DNA of 39,356 nt from Xanthoparmelia taractica (Eukaryota; Ascomycota; Lecanoromycetes; Lecanorales; Parmeliaceae). Under the pieces are notes generated by a model that was not told where the DNA came from, did not search any database, and was given only the letters and a program-made list of their open reading frames with translations. Shown here in pieces: positions 21,105 through 33,180 of this stretch. The DNA is taken from contig JANQBS010000329.1 of the NCBI GenBank assembly GCA_033085395.1, forward strand, positions 1 through 39,356. The letters run 5' to 3'. How positions within the stretch are numbered: position 1 is the first letter of the stretch; every line of letters starts with the position of its first letter. The position numbers were made by a program, and so were the translations under genes.

Positions 21105-21558
21105 AGAGCATCTTTCTTAAAAACACGTTAGTTAGACGATTAGTGTAAATTATAGTCCCTAAGAATATTTCTAACACGGTTTAGTCTCTTATACGCTATA
21201 ATTTCTATTAGTTAATTCTATAGTTAGGTCTATAGTAATTTCTCTTCTCTTCTCTTCTTTAGTAGAGATTAGACCTTATAAAAGTATCTTAGTTAGGCGA
21301 TTAGTGTGAGTTATAGTCCCTAAGAGTGTTTCTAACACGATTTAACTCCCTATACGTCGTAATTCCTATCGATTAATTCTACAATTAGATCTAAGATATC
21401 TTTCAATTCCTCCTTTTTATTTAATAACGTAAATCTCTTTAACGATACGTTAATTAGAGAATTAGCGTAGGTTATAATTTCTAAAGATACTTCTAACACG
21501 ATTTAACCCCCTATATATCGTAATTTCTATCTATTAATTCTATAATATCGCTAAAAAA
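21105..21558 (+). repeat. Three direct repeats of about 130-170 bp
   Basis: Three successive related units start near 21130, 21290 and 21440. Each contains, in order, a TTAGNGT..GTTATAGTCCCTAAGA-like block, TTCTAACACG, and a TAATTYCTATY block followed by TTAATTCTA. They lie between the break in the Helitron frame and the 5' end of DIRS-like copy B. They may be part of a Helitron intron or a minisatellite there. Confidence 0.65.
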
Positions 21559-21561
21559 AAT

Positions 21562-24500
21562 TCGAATAGTGGGACTATGGGTTAGTGTGTCTCATGATCC
21601 AGCCCCTGTTCCAGATGCATGCGTACATACGAGAAACACGTGTCCTCGAGAGCACTATATGTATAGGTCTCACATTATTAGTTAACTCTTTATTCGAATT
21701 CTTCTCACTTAAAATAATCGTATTCTTTTATAATCTCTATTTAACTAATTCTAAATTATTAAATATCTACATATTAAATTAACATATATTCTTCTCATCT
21801 CATTCACATCTACACTTATTTTAATCTTCTTAATTATCTTATTCTTCTTACGTTATAACTATCGCTATTAAACGCTTTAAGATATTCAAGAAGATCTTTA
21901 AGAAGATCTTTAGTAGACTTAAGACACTCGCAAAGGTTATCACACCTTCTCCCATCTCTCGCTTCGCTTGATCTCGTAGAAATAAGTCTATAATATTAAA
22001 GATATTCTCCTTAGAAACTCTTAGTCTAAGCGTAATTAAGAAGATCGATATTAAGATTCTTAGCTATCGCGATTAAGTCTTAGAACTAAAAGAACGCCTC
22101 GTTAAGTACGAATATAATCGTTATAAGCAATATCGAATATATAAATCACGCTCTCGTCGCCGTTATCGTTATTATTAATATTATTTATTTAAGTTTAATA
22201 ATAATTTAGAGAAGAATAATAATCTTAAAGTCTCTTTTATATATACTAAAGATACGCGTCCCTTTCTTAATCTTTATAAACGCTATCGCGTTATCGATAT
22301 CAAGTATTTTAAATAAATCTTCTTTAAGACGTTTAAATTCGAAAATCTTATTAAGCTAAGCTAAGAATACGTTAATCGCGCCGATATAAACAATGCTTAG
22401 AAAGCAAATAAAATAATATCTCTATTATAGTGTTTCGAGGTGTATAGCTAGATTATATATTATTATACACACTTTATAGTGACTATTCGCCTATAGAAGA
22501 TATTATTAAATTATCGTTTTCGTCTAATTAAGTTATCAGCCTTATATAAATTTAACTTTATTTAAGAATATTATTATATATTTATAAACGTACGTATCTT
22601 AAACGATTAGAATAATCTTATAGTCTAAATTATCGAGAATAGACGTTATAGCGATCTTCTACTGCGTAAAATAGTCGCCTCTATCGATATCAAGTAGAAC
22701 TTAGATTCTATTCTTAAATTCTTCGCTATATATCGAAATTTCAATAAGAGATAATACTCACGCGAGTACTATTAATATATTTATATCTATCTTAATTATT
22801 AGCTAAATTACTTAGTAAATACGTATTATAAGATTAAAATCGAGGCCTTAAGCATTAATCTTATCTCGCTCGATAATCGAATTTTAAAGTCTAAATAACT
22901 CTTAACGCACTCGTAGATACTTATATTACTACTATATATAGTAGAAGAATTCTTATACACGCTATACGATTTATTAGATTTAGATTTAATTAATTAAGAT
23001 TCGCTATGAATAGAAGATTAAGATCGTTAATTAAAGAATTATTTAAATCTTATATTTATAAAGACTCTTTCGATTATTCTTCGAAAGAAAGTAAAAATTG
23101 AATATCGAGATTAAATTTTAAGTTATCGCAATTATAATTATTAATTAACTCTCATAGCACCTAATATATTAATAACGAATCTTTAAAAATAGCTTTAGTA
23201 TAATCGTCTAATTGAGATTAATTCTTAGACGAAGTAATAATTTATCTACTCGCCGCTAAGGCTAATTCTAAAGTATAATAATAATTAAAGACGTATTTAT
23301 AACCTCTTATTTTTATATAAGATCTTAGTTAATAATAATATATCTTAGAACTAAGAAGCTCTAAAATACGCTATATATAATAACGCAGTAATCGTATTAC
23401 TATAATAAGACTTTAAGACTTAATTCGTTAAAAGAGACTTAAAAGATATCTTTAGATATATATCGATCGCAATTTTAGATTAATAATTACTAGGATTTCA
23501 CTATAACGATCGCTATTAAATAGAATAATATTTATTCTTCGATCTACGTACGTTATTATTTATATTTAATCTATTCGTAAAGACTCTTAACTAAATCTTG
23601 ATAATAGTTCTTCTTTAAACTATAGTGCTTTACTATCTAAATAATTTCTTCGCTATCTTAGTATCAATCAACGATACGATCGTATATAACTAATAATTCG
23701 ATCTCGTATATAAAGAATTAGACTTTAAAATTAATTACATTAAGGATATTATAAGTATTATAATCGATTTTCTAGGGATTAAATTCAATAGTATTCTAAT
23801 ATAGACTAGACTCTTCTTCGATAAGCTCGCTCGAGTGAAAAATACGATTAAGAACCTTCTAAATCGAGCGGTGATCTTATATCGTAAGCTTAAGTTAGCG
23901 ATCGAGTTCTTATTATTTATCGCTAAGATCGTGATTTTAGAGAGAGCGTTCTTAAGATAACTTTTTAATACTATTCGAAGATTAATAGTATTTATTAAAA
24001 TTATATTATATATAAAGATCGATCTACGATAATAAAAGATCTTTCTAAAAGATTAAAATAATCTTAAGTTAATTCGTTACGTTATTAGTCGATTAATATA
24101 ATATATTTAAATCGACGTATTAGAGATCTTTAATATAAGAGATTATATTCTAAAGCACTTAGATCTCTTATAATCGATTTAGAAGACTTTTAATATTTCG
24201 ATAACTATACGTTATTATTAGAAAGATATCTAATTTAAAGAAATAAAGATCGTATATTATATTATTCGACTATGATTGTAAAGACTTTAGAGATTACGAT
24301 TAATGCTATATTGCGATAATAACGTATATATTTATAATCTTAGAAAGTTCTCTATTCGCGAATTAGCTATAATCTTATTACAAGATATAATAATACTATT
24401 AATTAAATACGATATTTATTTAATCTTAATATAAATCTCAATTAAGATTAATAAATTAATAGATAACTTATTACGCTTTCGGTATCGAAAGATCGCTAAC

Positions 24501-25781
24501 GTATATCTATAACTAAGATATATTTTAATCGCTTCGCAGAGCTAGGGCGAGATTTATTAGATTTCTAATATAATTAAATCGTATTATTATAAGAGATAGT
24601 TCGTTTTCTTTAATAAGGTTTAGTTACAAAGACGCGAAAAACGTATATTATATCTATTAAGTTATATAGCGCGTATTACGTTATTAATAAGAGTATTTCT
24701 TTCTTTTTAGCGATTATTAACTTACTCGCTAGCTAGATTATATATCTTAGTATAAGATAAGTTAAGACTAAGATTATAAAAGTCTATCTAATAGGCGTTA
24801 GATTAGTTTACGTTGATATAAGATATAAGAATCTTACGATATTTTATAACACTTAGTTACAAAGAATTATCGTTGATATTTAACGTCTACGAGGCGAGAC
24901 TAAGACGAAAGAATATCGCTTAATTATTAAAGATCTATTACTATAAATACTTACTTATATTAGTTAAGAAGACGAGGCCGAAGCAACGCTCTATATAGTC
25001 TTTTATCTCGTATTCGTCGTATTTCTCCGTATAAACGAGTTTATATATATTACACGTAATCGCAAAGATTAAGACTTTAAGTAATAATTTCTCACTCGTC
25101 GCTCGATGAGATTATACGAGAAATATCTTAAACTTATATTTTTAATATTTAAAACGAATTTCTTTCGTTAAGAGATAACACTTATTATTACGACGTTAAA
25201 TAATAACGCTTATATAGTAAAGGTTTTATAATATCTCTTTAGATAAAAGATCTTATTAAATAACCCCCTCTTTTAATTAGATAAGAACTCTTTTATTAAA
25301 GAGCTAATTATCGATTAACTTCGTTAAATATTAATCTCGCTCGATATAAGAGATTATTATTTAGGGTATTTCTTTTATAGAGAGATTATTACTTTAATAC
25401 GAGAGACGGGTCTTAGTAACGATAAGATTATACTATTAAGACGCTAAAAGTTCGATTTCTATCGTCTCTATATTATTATTCACCTCGAGCGAATTCTTAT
25501 TATATCACAAAGATATTAGCACCTTTTATCTTATTAGCGCTAGTGCTAGCGATACTCGCATCGCTAGGCCGCTATACGAAGTCTTTTACGAGGTCTTTAT
25601 ATAACGTCTTTTAATTATTTAAGAGTTTTCTAGCGCTAAGACACGTTTAAGGACTTATCTAGGCCTGCTAATAATCTAGCTAAGTTTACTAACTACTAAT
25701 CTTAGCGTTGAAACGGCCCAATTATCTATCTATAGTACTACTTGATCCCGATATGTATGCCTTCATGAATAAGAACACTAA
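21562..25781 (+). mobile_element. DIRS-like tyrosine-recombinase retroelement, copy B (4220 bp)
   Basis: Collinear with copy A over its whole length, with the same ends, and inserted in the Helitron. Reverse-transcriptase remnant: catalytic box at 23631-23648 reads YYLNNF. Tyrosine-recombinase remnant: an LGYFFYRE segment near 25360-25385, where copy A has LKYFFRRE, and FDFYRLYI near 25445-25470. The 5' 100 bases (21562-21660) are nearly free of RIP-type change, better preserved than in copy A. The left neighbour is an A-run, and the right neighbour (tcttattt) gives no target duplication. Confidence 0.78.
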
Positions 25782-28700
25782 TCTTATTTCTTATAAGAGC
25801 GAAGTCCGATCGATTGAAATTTTAATTTTAATTCTATATTTCTAACTTAATTGAGATGTATTAGATCGAGTTTCAGCGTATACCTACATTATAGAGTTTT
25901 AAAAACGAGACCTACCGCACGCCTATATCCTTATTATTCTACACTCTAAGAATCGATTCTTTAGCGCAGTCGAGATAGATACTACTATTAGTGCTGAGAT
26001 CCCAGATCAAGCCCTATATTCTAATCTATATACGATTATCATGACGTATATGCTTCATGGGAATTATAGTTAGTACGCCATTAGTAGAATAGATATCGTT
26101 TCTCCCTATTAAGACTTAGATAAGAATAAATATAATAAGCGATTTCTAAAGAACTTCTACGATCGTATGATCTTTAAACTAGACTTCGAATACCCTAAAT
26201 ATCGCCGGCGTAGATCAATTGAGATTTTAGAGAATAAGTTCAAGTAGAATTACTAAATAATATTTTATAATCCCTATTTATCGGTTAGATATAACGCTTA
26301 TATTAATGTTAAGATATATATCAACGTTAAGGCGTGTAAATATATCTTTAAGTATATTTATAAGAGTAGCGATCGGGTTAGTCTTCGAATAGAGCGCGAG
26401 AATAATAAAGATTAAGACGCTAAAGATCTAGATTAGATAAATAAGATTTAAGAGTATCGCGACGCACGATAAGTAAACTTAGCGAAGGCCTATTAAAGAA
26501 TCTTTAGCTTTAAATTATACGATTATAGTTCTTCTATTAAACGACTATTTATTTATCTCTCTAATTAATATAACGTTTAATTTAATAACGATAATCTATT
26601 TACTACTATAATAAATAAAGTAATCAAACGTTAGATTATCTTAACGACTTTCTTTTAACTTAATTAAAAGCGTCGACAATAAGACGATGTAATAAATCTC
26701 TTTTATATTAATCTATCGAATCGCTACGTCTAAAAGAATAATAAGACTATTTCAAGTTAATATTCACGTTAGCGAAAGAGAGGTATTATCGCTCGAATTT
26801 TTTATATTAATTCAAACGTAAGGGAACTCTTCTATCTATGCTATCTGCTACTAAACGTATCGAGTTCTATATTCTTTAAAGATCTGCGGACGATAAATAG
26901 CGAGATTCTTTCTATCTATTATAATATCTATTTAGTAAAAGATCTATTATATAATAACGCTAAATGGAATTAAGTCTTAGGCGAAGCTAAGGCTTAATAG
27001 AGCGAAGAGTGCTTGCGAAGTTTATTAATAACGATTCTACTTAATTTATAAATTAAATATAAAGCGAGATACGTTCGCAATTAGATTTAAGTGAATAAAA
27101 GTACTTTAAGTCGCTAAAGAGAAAAATTATAACGCTAATACGAATAATAAAATATCTTAAATTATTTTAATATAATATTTTATTTTTTACTCGCTAAAAG
27201 CTCTCGCGCTAAGCGTAATTTTCCCTTTTTATCCATAAATTAAATATATCTTCTTTCGCATTTTATCTATATTATTTAACTAATATATTATTCTTCTATA
27301 TCTAGTCTATCTAATAACTATATTTATATTCTTTAAACTCAGTACCGTGATCTTTCTCTATTCGATAACGCGTTAGTTAAGCAAGTTATTACTAAGAACT
27401 TCTATTTTTATTTGATTTAAATTTCGCTAAAAGAGAATAACATTAGCTCAACGAGAGATATTAATCTTATTAATAACTTCGACTTATTAGCGATTTAGTA
27501 GAACTATAAGCGATATTATACTAATAGGCGTAATCGACTTCTACGCGAGAAACGCGTCTATTTAATATATAGCTAAGAGCGAATATAAGCGAGTCTAAAC
27601 GACGGTTAAACGACTACTGCTAACGCTATTTAAAACGCGATCTCTTATTCTAATAATTAACTCTTTTTTCTAAATAACTATAAGAGTATTAAAAAGATTA
27701 TACTTTAGAATATCGTTCTTCGAAGAGTACGAAACGATTTATATATAACTATTACTATGACTTCTTTTGGTATCGCCTTTATTCTTCTTTAGGGTGATCG
27801 CATCGCTCACTCTCGCTTTAAGATCTCTTTAAACGCTACTACTTAATCCGTCTATAATATATCGATAAAGTCTAATCTCGCTAAGCTATTAATTAATATT
27901 AAGCTTATCTTCTAAGACGAGATCTCTATGTAAAATCGCTACAATATTAAGACCATCGATCGTATACTTTAAGACGTTCGAAAAAATACTTATTTATTCG
28001 GCGAAATAGTTACTTACTTCTACAACGACTTTCGTTAAATCCTTTCAGTTATTAAGAGTGTTAAATTAAATCGCATCGCTCGAGCTATATTAAGAATTTT
28101 ATATCTTTGAAGTTATATTCGAGTTCTTAAACTTATTAAAAATATAAGGCTATAAAATCTTAATCTAATCGATTAAGGTCGAACCGATATAGCGGAATTC
28201 GCTTAAAACCTCTTAAATATAAATAATGATACCTTAGTGAGCTTCGAGAGGCCTTACTTAGTCGATTAATTTATTAGCTAATTATTTAATAATACGAGTA
28301 GTGACCTAATTAACGCTATATATAGTAATCTTCGTGCTCGTCGAATAGCTAACTTCTATATCTCTAAGATAATTCTTTATATTCTTAATAAAAACGTCGC
28401 TCGATTTAATCGCTAAGTTCTTAATAAATTTTCTAAGCCTTAAACGATATATAATAATCGAAATCAAGTCGTTAATAAGAAGAATAGCTTTCTCTTATCT
28501 ACTAAAATAATAAACGCTTTCGAACTCGCCTCGCTATTACCCCATCATCTAGAGCTAAAAGAAAGCTACGTAATAATACTATTAAGGAATCTAAAGTAGC
28601 CTATAAATTTATGTAATGAAACGCGTCTATAGATCTAATATATTAAGTCTAAAACGCTCGATTGTCGTATTCTAGAGAGTGAGCATAACGATAGACGACA

Positions 28701-28990
28701 CTTTATATCCCGCATCTCACTTACTTCGCCGGATTCGAACGAGTTATATACTCTCTTTCGACGAATTTAATACTTAATTCGTTTAATCTTTAGCATAATT
28801 ATTAATAAGTCTTAAGATTAATTCTTATAGCATATCGATCTATATTTTTATTCTAAGATCTTCGTCTATAATTAACTATATATAATCTTAAGTCGAGTTA
28901 TTAGCAAGGTCGGACTATCTATTATAGTCTTAGGCGATCTATTAAGAAAGCAATTAATCTCGTCGACGAGATATATCAAGAATAAGATTA
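25782..28990 (+). mobile_element. Helitron, 3' part (HUH Rep and SF1 helicase remnant)
   Basis: The frame resumes at about 25840. The HUH nuclease motif lies at 25897-25926: KRDLPHAY, where the family has PHAH; the second His codon has become TAT. The region of the catalytic tyrosines is at 26326-26377 (KYIFKYIYK). After about 1.4 kb come Pif1-like SF1 helicase blocks: a GDRIAHSRFKISLN block at about 27793-27832, Walker B DEISM at 27916-27930, a YNDFRQ-like block (stop in place of Gln) at 28021-28038, and LSRV of motif VI near 28890. These define a rolling-circle Helitron transposase (Rep plus helicase). The copy is inactivated by many TAA/TAG stops, loss of the HUH histidine, and the DIRS-like insertion. 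The 3' end (CTRR with hairpin) was not confidently found; a ctag at about 29148 is a weak candidate. Confidence 0.83.
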
Positions 28991-29560
28991 TTAAGCAGAT
29001 TCTTCTTTGAGATTAAGGTTCGTAAGGTCGAAGATCTATTAAAGATATAGAAATAAACTATAAAGTAAATAAGATGTATAGCCGATTAAGCGATAATTAG
29101 TTAGCGATTTTATAGTAGTAAGAGTAAGCGATTGCCGTATAGCTAGTAAGTAGAGTCTAATTGTTGAAAGGATTATTAAATATATACTTAATAAACCATG
29201 GAAAGGCCGAGGAAGAAGGCTAAGAATTAGGATCTTGGTAGGCGATAAGGGAGCTGAAATCCCCGTCTTCTCCTTCCAATCAATCAATAATCCCACACGT
29301 GTTCATGAATTTAATTTATGGGCATACACTTGTTTAGTATATTATATTATTCTATATCTCTTCTATTATTAGTTTTAAATAAAAGAAAACTTCTACTTAA
29401 TTTAAATTCTCTATCACGGTTTTTCTGTATGCCGAAGGCTTTTCGGAAGATCGGGGAAGGAACGGGGAAGCTAGGTCAAATTTGTATTAGTTTCTTAGCA
29501 GATCTCCGCCACTACGGCCCTTAGAATTCAACAACTTTTCAACCATAAATCCCAGACTTT
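28991..29560. other. Transposon boundary region, no gene recognised
   Basis: Includes the probable end of the Helitron and a short stretch of ordinary composition (29180-29310 and 29420-29530). Open frames of 85 codons (minus) and 68 codons (plus) have no recognisable features and are probably fortuitous. Confidence 0.4.
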
Positions 29561-30059
29561 TTCATAATAACATGATAGTAACGCTTGATTTCGATGCCAA
29601 CTGACTATCGAATCGATTCAGAAGAAGTTCTTTATCATTATATCTCACTTACTATCACCGAATTCATTAAACGAGTGAGCTATTAGATTAACAAGATCTC
29701 GTTATCTATCAAAAGCCCCTTATTTTTACTTCTTTATTAATCAGTCTCACAACGCTAGCTACTTCAATAGATAGATAAGTACTTAGTCTCGCATTTAATA
29801 TTTAGGAGTTTATTATTACTAATTACAAATACACTAATTTGATATCTAACGATATTAAAGAGATTTATAAGCATCTCACGTCTAACACTCTTAGGCCTAT
29901 AAGATTATTCGCTATCTCTAATTCTACTAGTCCATCACGAACAATTACATATTTCTTATTTTAAGATCGTTAACCATTAGATTAAGTCGTTAATAAACTT
30001 ACTTTTCGTAAATCTATTCGACGTTTTAAACAAGTCACTTAATCTTTTAGAAATTTACT

Positions 30060-30615
30060 CTTTGATCCTTTTTCTATTAAGAATATATCTAATTCGTTAT
30101 CAACTAATAGTACTTTCACTAATAATTCTACTAATGCTGGTGACAATTCTATTAGCAATAATCGTGATTCTTCATTAAATAAATCATCTTCTCTATCACC
30201 GCCTTTATTAGAAAGTCGTAAAAAATCAACGACTACGAACACTACTATCGATGATTCGAACTCTTTTTATCGTAGATTATTAAGTTAAATTACATCTAAA
30301 ATAACTATCAATTTCACAGCTTAACAACTATAAGATATAATTAACAATGCTGTTAACTCCGTCGTCACAAATGTTATTAATAGCTTGTAATTACCTATTG
30401 GATCTAGGGGAGAACGAGGCCCGCTAGGAGAGCTAGGAGAGCCAGGAGAACCTGGATCCATAGTAGAAGCCATAGGAGCACCGAGTTCTAATAGCAAATA
30501 AAATGCTATAGAATTAGACTATTTCGATCCTTTTTTAAATGAGTCTTACGAAGAGAGTGAAATTATAACTATGGGAAAGAATATATATTATCGTAGTGTG
30601 ATTTTATTTGTTAAA
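30060..30615 (+). pseudogene. Retrotransposon gag-like ORF with collagen-like stretch (remnant)
   Basis: One plus-strand frame is readable from about 30060 to the TIR element, with a few TAA/TAG stops. The first part is rich in Ser and Asn. Near 30403-30462 it encodes about six Gly-X-Y triplets (GERGPLGELGEPGEPG), followed by an acidic-aromatic block (LDYFDPFLNESYEESE) and MGKNIYYRSVILFV. I recognise this order from gag-like proteins of fungal LTR retrotransposons that carry a proline/glycine-rich hinge before the capsid-like part; that is recalled family knowledge and was not searched. The frame is truncated at 30615 by the inverted-repeat element. 29560-30059 upstream is AT-rich without a clear frame and would be the leader or LTR. 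Confidence 0.55.
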
Positions 30616-30895
30616 AGTACGGGTCGGAAAGGTGTGGTATCTGTTGAATATAGTCGTTTTTAACTTTTTTTCAACTTTTCTTAAAAAATTATATCTTTTT
30701 AATCTTTTTATAGAATTTTATAATTATATAAGCGTTCGCTTAAGCTTTTTACGTAATTTTAGAATATAAAAAAATATTACGTAATATATTTATTAAAAAC
30801 CCAATGGGAGTATGGGATATCTTATACCTTTCGGTATTGTATTCGAAAAACTAGTCCCATACCATCAAATATACCACACTTTTCCGACCCGTACT
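30616..30895. mobile_element. 280-bp MITE-like element with 25-bp terminal inverted repeats
   Basis: The left end (30616-30640, agtacgggtcggaaaggtgt and five more bases) and the right end (30871-30895) are inverted copies with 24 of 25 matches. The interior is AT-rich and non-coding, with a second inner pair (tatgggata / tcccatacc). No clear target duplication is seen. The same terminus occurs at 617-634, so the family is repeated in this genome. It separates the gag-like remnant from the mariner remnant. Confidence 0.75.
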
Positions 30896-30896
30896 C

Positions 30897-32047
30897 TCAG
30901 GCGTTAATTGTAGGCTGCTTAGTACTCGAAGCAAACGGTTGCTTAGAGATATAGTCTTTTAAGTGGTACTAGTAGGGCTTAATCTAATTTAGATCCGGAG
31001 AATTTCCAGGCCAGGGGAGAACAATTAACCCCTGAATCTTAAAAAGCTTATTTTGTTGCCACGTATTATGAGTCGGTGCCCCATCTTGAACCAGAAAGTA
31101 CTCGCCATACTTCTCGATTACCTTCTTAATGAATAATATTAATCGGTGTAAAAGAACGTAGGTCTAATATCGATACCAATCGATCTCGCCTTTGAAGCTT
31201 TTATTTCGATCATAACGCACTCCCTGGACCTTCGGAATACGCTTAAGACGTCTGCTTTTTAGCTTCTTAGCCTGCTCAGCAAGGAAGTGCTCTCGTACGA
31301 TCTGTTGTTAAGCATCAATGTAAGCATTTCGCTGAGCAAGATCCTCTCTGGCTTCATCTTTCTCCGCAGCTGTCTTCTTGCTAAATATATCACTAGAACC
31401 CTTTAATTCAGAGGTATATGCAGCCCAAAACATCAACTCCGTATACCCACGGTACCGCATATCTATGTAGTCTTTGTGATAGGCCTCGCTGGAAGCCTAG
31501 TAACCCAGATCTGACCCTGAGATTCTCTAACCTAAACCGATGTCTCATCAGTGTGTATAATTATATGCTCTTTTCTCTCTAGCTTCGGCTATCATTTCGT
31601 CACGAAGTCTAGACGTTCTTTCTTTATTTCTAGTGAGAGTTGAGACTTGTGATGAGGGGGATAGCGACTATAGCTAGCACGTTTAAAGGCGGAGTTGATT
31701 GCTTTGGCAGAGGCCATAATCCCAAGCTCTCTAGTAATCCTAACCCAGGGCTTTCGTCGTTGAAACCTGTTCTTCGTCGCATGTTTAATTAACTATCGTT
31801 GTTGCCTCTTATTGATTGCCAGAGATCGTTCTGATTGAGGCCGGCGTTGATGTGCTTGTGAAGATTATGGATCATTATTCTCTTTCTCCGCTTCTCTAGC
31901 GCGTTTAAGTATATTTGCCACTATTTTTTTATCACAACGGTATCTCTTCGCAAGCTATTGATTAGATATGTTACTCGTCTTGCTAACCTCTATTAGAGCA
32001 CCTCGTTTGACCTCTAAAAGGTCCTTGGAGCCCTTAGTTCGAGGCAT
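30897..32047 (-). pseudogene. Tc1/mariner-family transposase remnant
   Basis: The minus-strand frame runs from ATG at 32047 (MPRTKGSKDLLEVKRGAL) to TGA at 30897-30899, about 383 codons, with multiple in-frame TAG/TAA. The N-terminal part is a basic helix-turn-helix-like region. The DDE-type catalytic core is readable: HTDETS near 31535-31552 (first Asp), VQDGAPTHN near 31065-31090 (second Asp), and WPGNSPDLN near 30988-31015. The next codons read stop-IK where the family has NPIE, so the third acidic residue appears changed from Glu to Lys. This would be a cut-and-paste transposase acting at TA sites, now dead. Base composition is more normal than in the DIRS or copia blocks, implying milder or later mutation. 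Its own terminal repeats were not identified. Confidence 0.8.
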
Positions 32048-32149
32048 TGAATATTGTTGGTTTGAGAGAATTTGATGGGAGAATGCGTTTTTTCGCGTTC
32101 TCCGTAGGGCTGTAGGGTGGGGATTAATTAAAAAAAACTCTGTTGTGAG

Positions 32150-33180
32150 TAATATTATTCTCGTAATTATTCTATTTCGTAGATCTTAAAAATATATATT
32201 TTAATATAATATATTATAGTATAGTATAGAATAAGATCTTAATCTCGTATACTATACTATTACTAATATAAGATGAAATCTTAATAGAATATTCTTAGAA
32301 GCTCTTATAGAATAATATATACTTAAGATATCTTATCCTATTAATTCTATCTTATTCTATTATATAATAACTAGAATAATAACTATAATATAGAATTTAA
32401 CCCTTATAATTATATATCGTATATTAATTAATTAATTCTCTAGATACTCTTTTAGATTAGAATTATTTAATATATAAAAGTAGATTACTAGTTGGAGAAG
32501 ATTAAGAATTCTAAACTTATATTTCTTATATTATTATTAAGAGGCTAAATTCTAAGAGAATAATATAAAATATTCTAAAAATATATTATCTTATAAGATA
32601 TTCTATTAAGATCTTATTCTATATTATTTAGATAGAATAATATATTTTCCTCGAACTCTTATATTAATATTATATTATATAATTAATGGAATAGAATGTT
32701 CTATAGAATATTTTATATCTTTTCGATTACTAAAAAAGTTTAATATCTAATAGATTATTAGTCTTTTTTTTAGATTCTAATTTGAATTAATTATTGAAAT
32801 ATAAAAAATATAGTAGAATAATTTATATTTTAAATTATCTCGTAAAAAAACGTGGATAAAAATACGAAGACGCGTAAATTTAAAAGAGATTTAACAAACT
32901 CGTAAATATATATAAATCTATATTTCTAATAAATATTAAACTTTATATAATAATAGTAATATCCTTATAAAGCTATAATATAGCCTATATCTAATTTAAT
33001 ATTATAATTATTTAATAATTTTAAGTTTTATAAATTTTAATATTTTATGAAGTTAATAAATAAATATATATAAAATCGTTATTTTTAAAAATTCTTTAAA
33101 TAGAAATAAGAAGAAATATATATTTAATTATAGTAATAAATTTTAAATTAATTGAATTGATATTAAAACAGTTATATTAT
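32150..33180. other. Very AT-rich island
   Basis: About 1 kb with very few G or C outside scattered gatc, tcg and ctag. No coding motif is readable. It contains short inverted matches, for example tagaataagatcttaat near 32226-32243 and its inverse near 32605-32622, so it may be an RIP-mutated MITE or several nested ones. Confidence 0.5.

Noticed and set aside
21105..21558. CRISPR-like repeat array
   Set aside because: Units are 130-170 bp, degenerate and without unique spacers of constant length, and the context is eukaryotic transposon DNA.
29039..29296. 85-codon minus-strand frame with hydrophobic segments
   Set aside because: Leucine- and isoleucine-rich because of AT-rich DNA at a transposon edge; no independent support.
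30403..30462. A genuine collagen or phage-tail-type protein
   Set aside because: Only about six triplets, in a frame with stops, followed by sequence resembling fungal retrotransposon gag.
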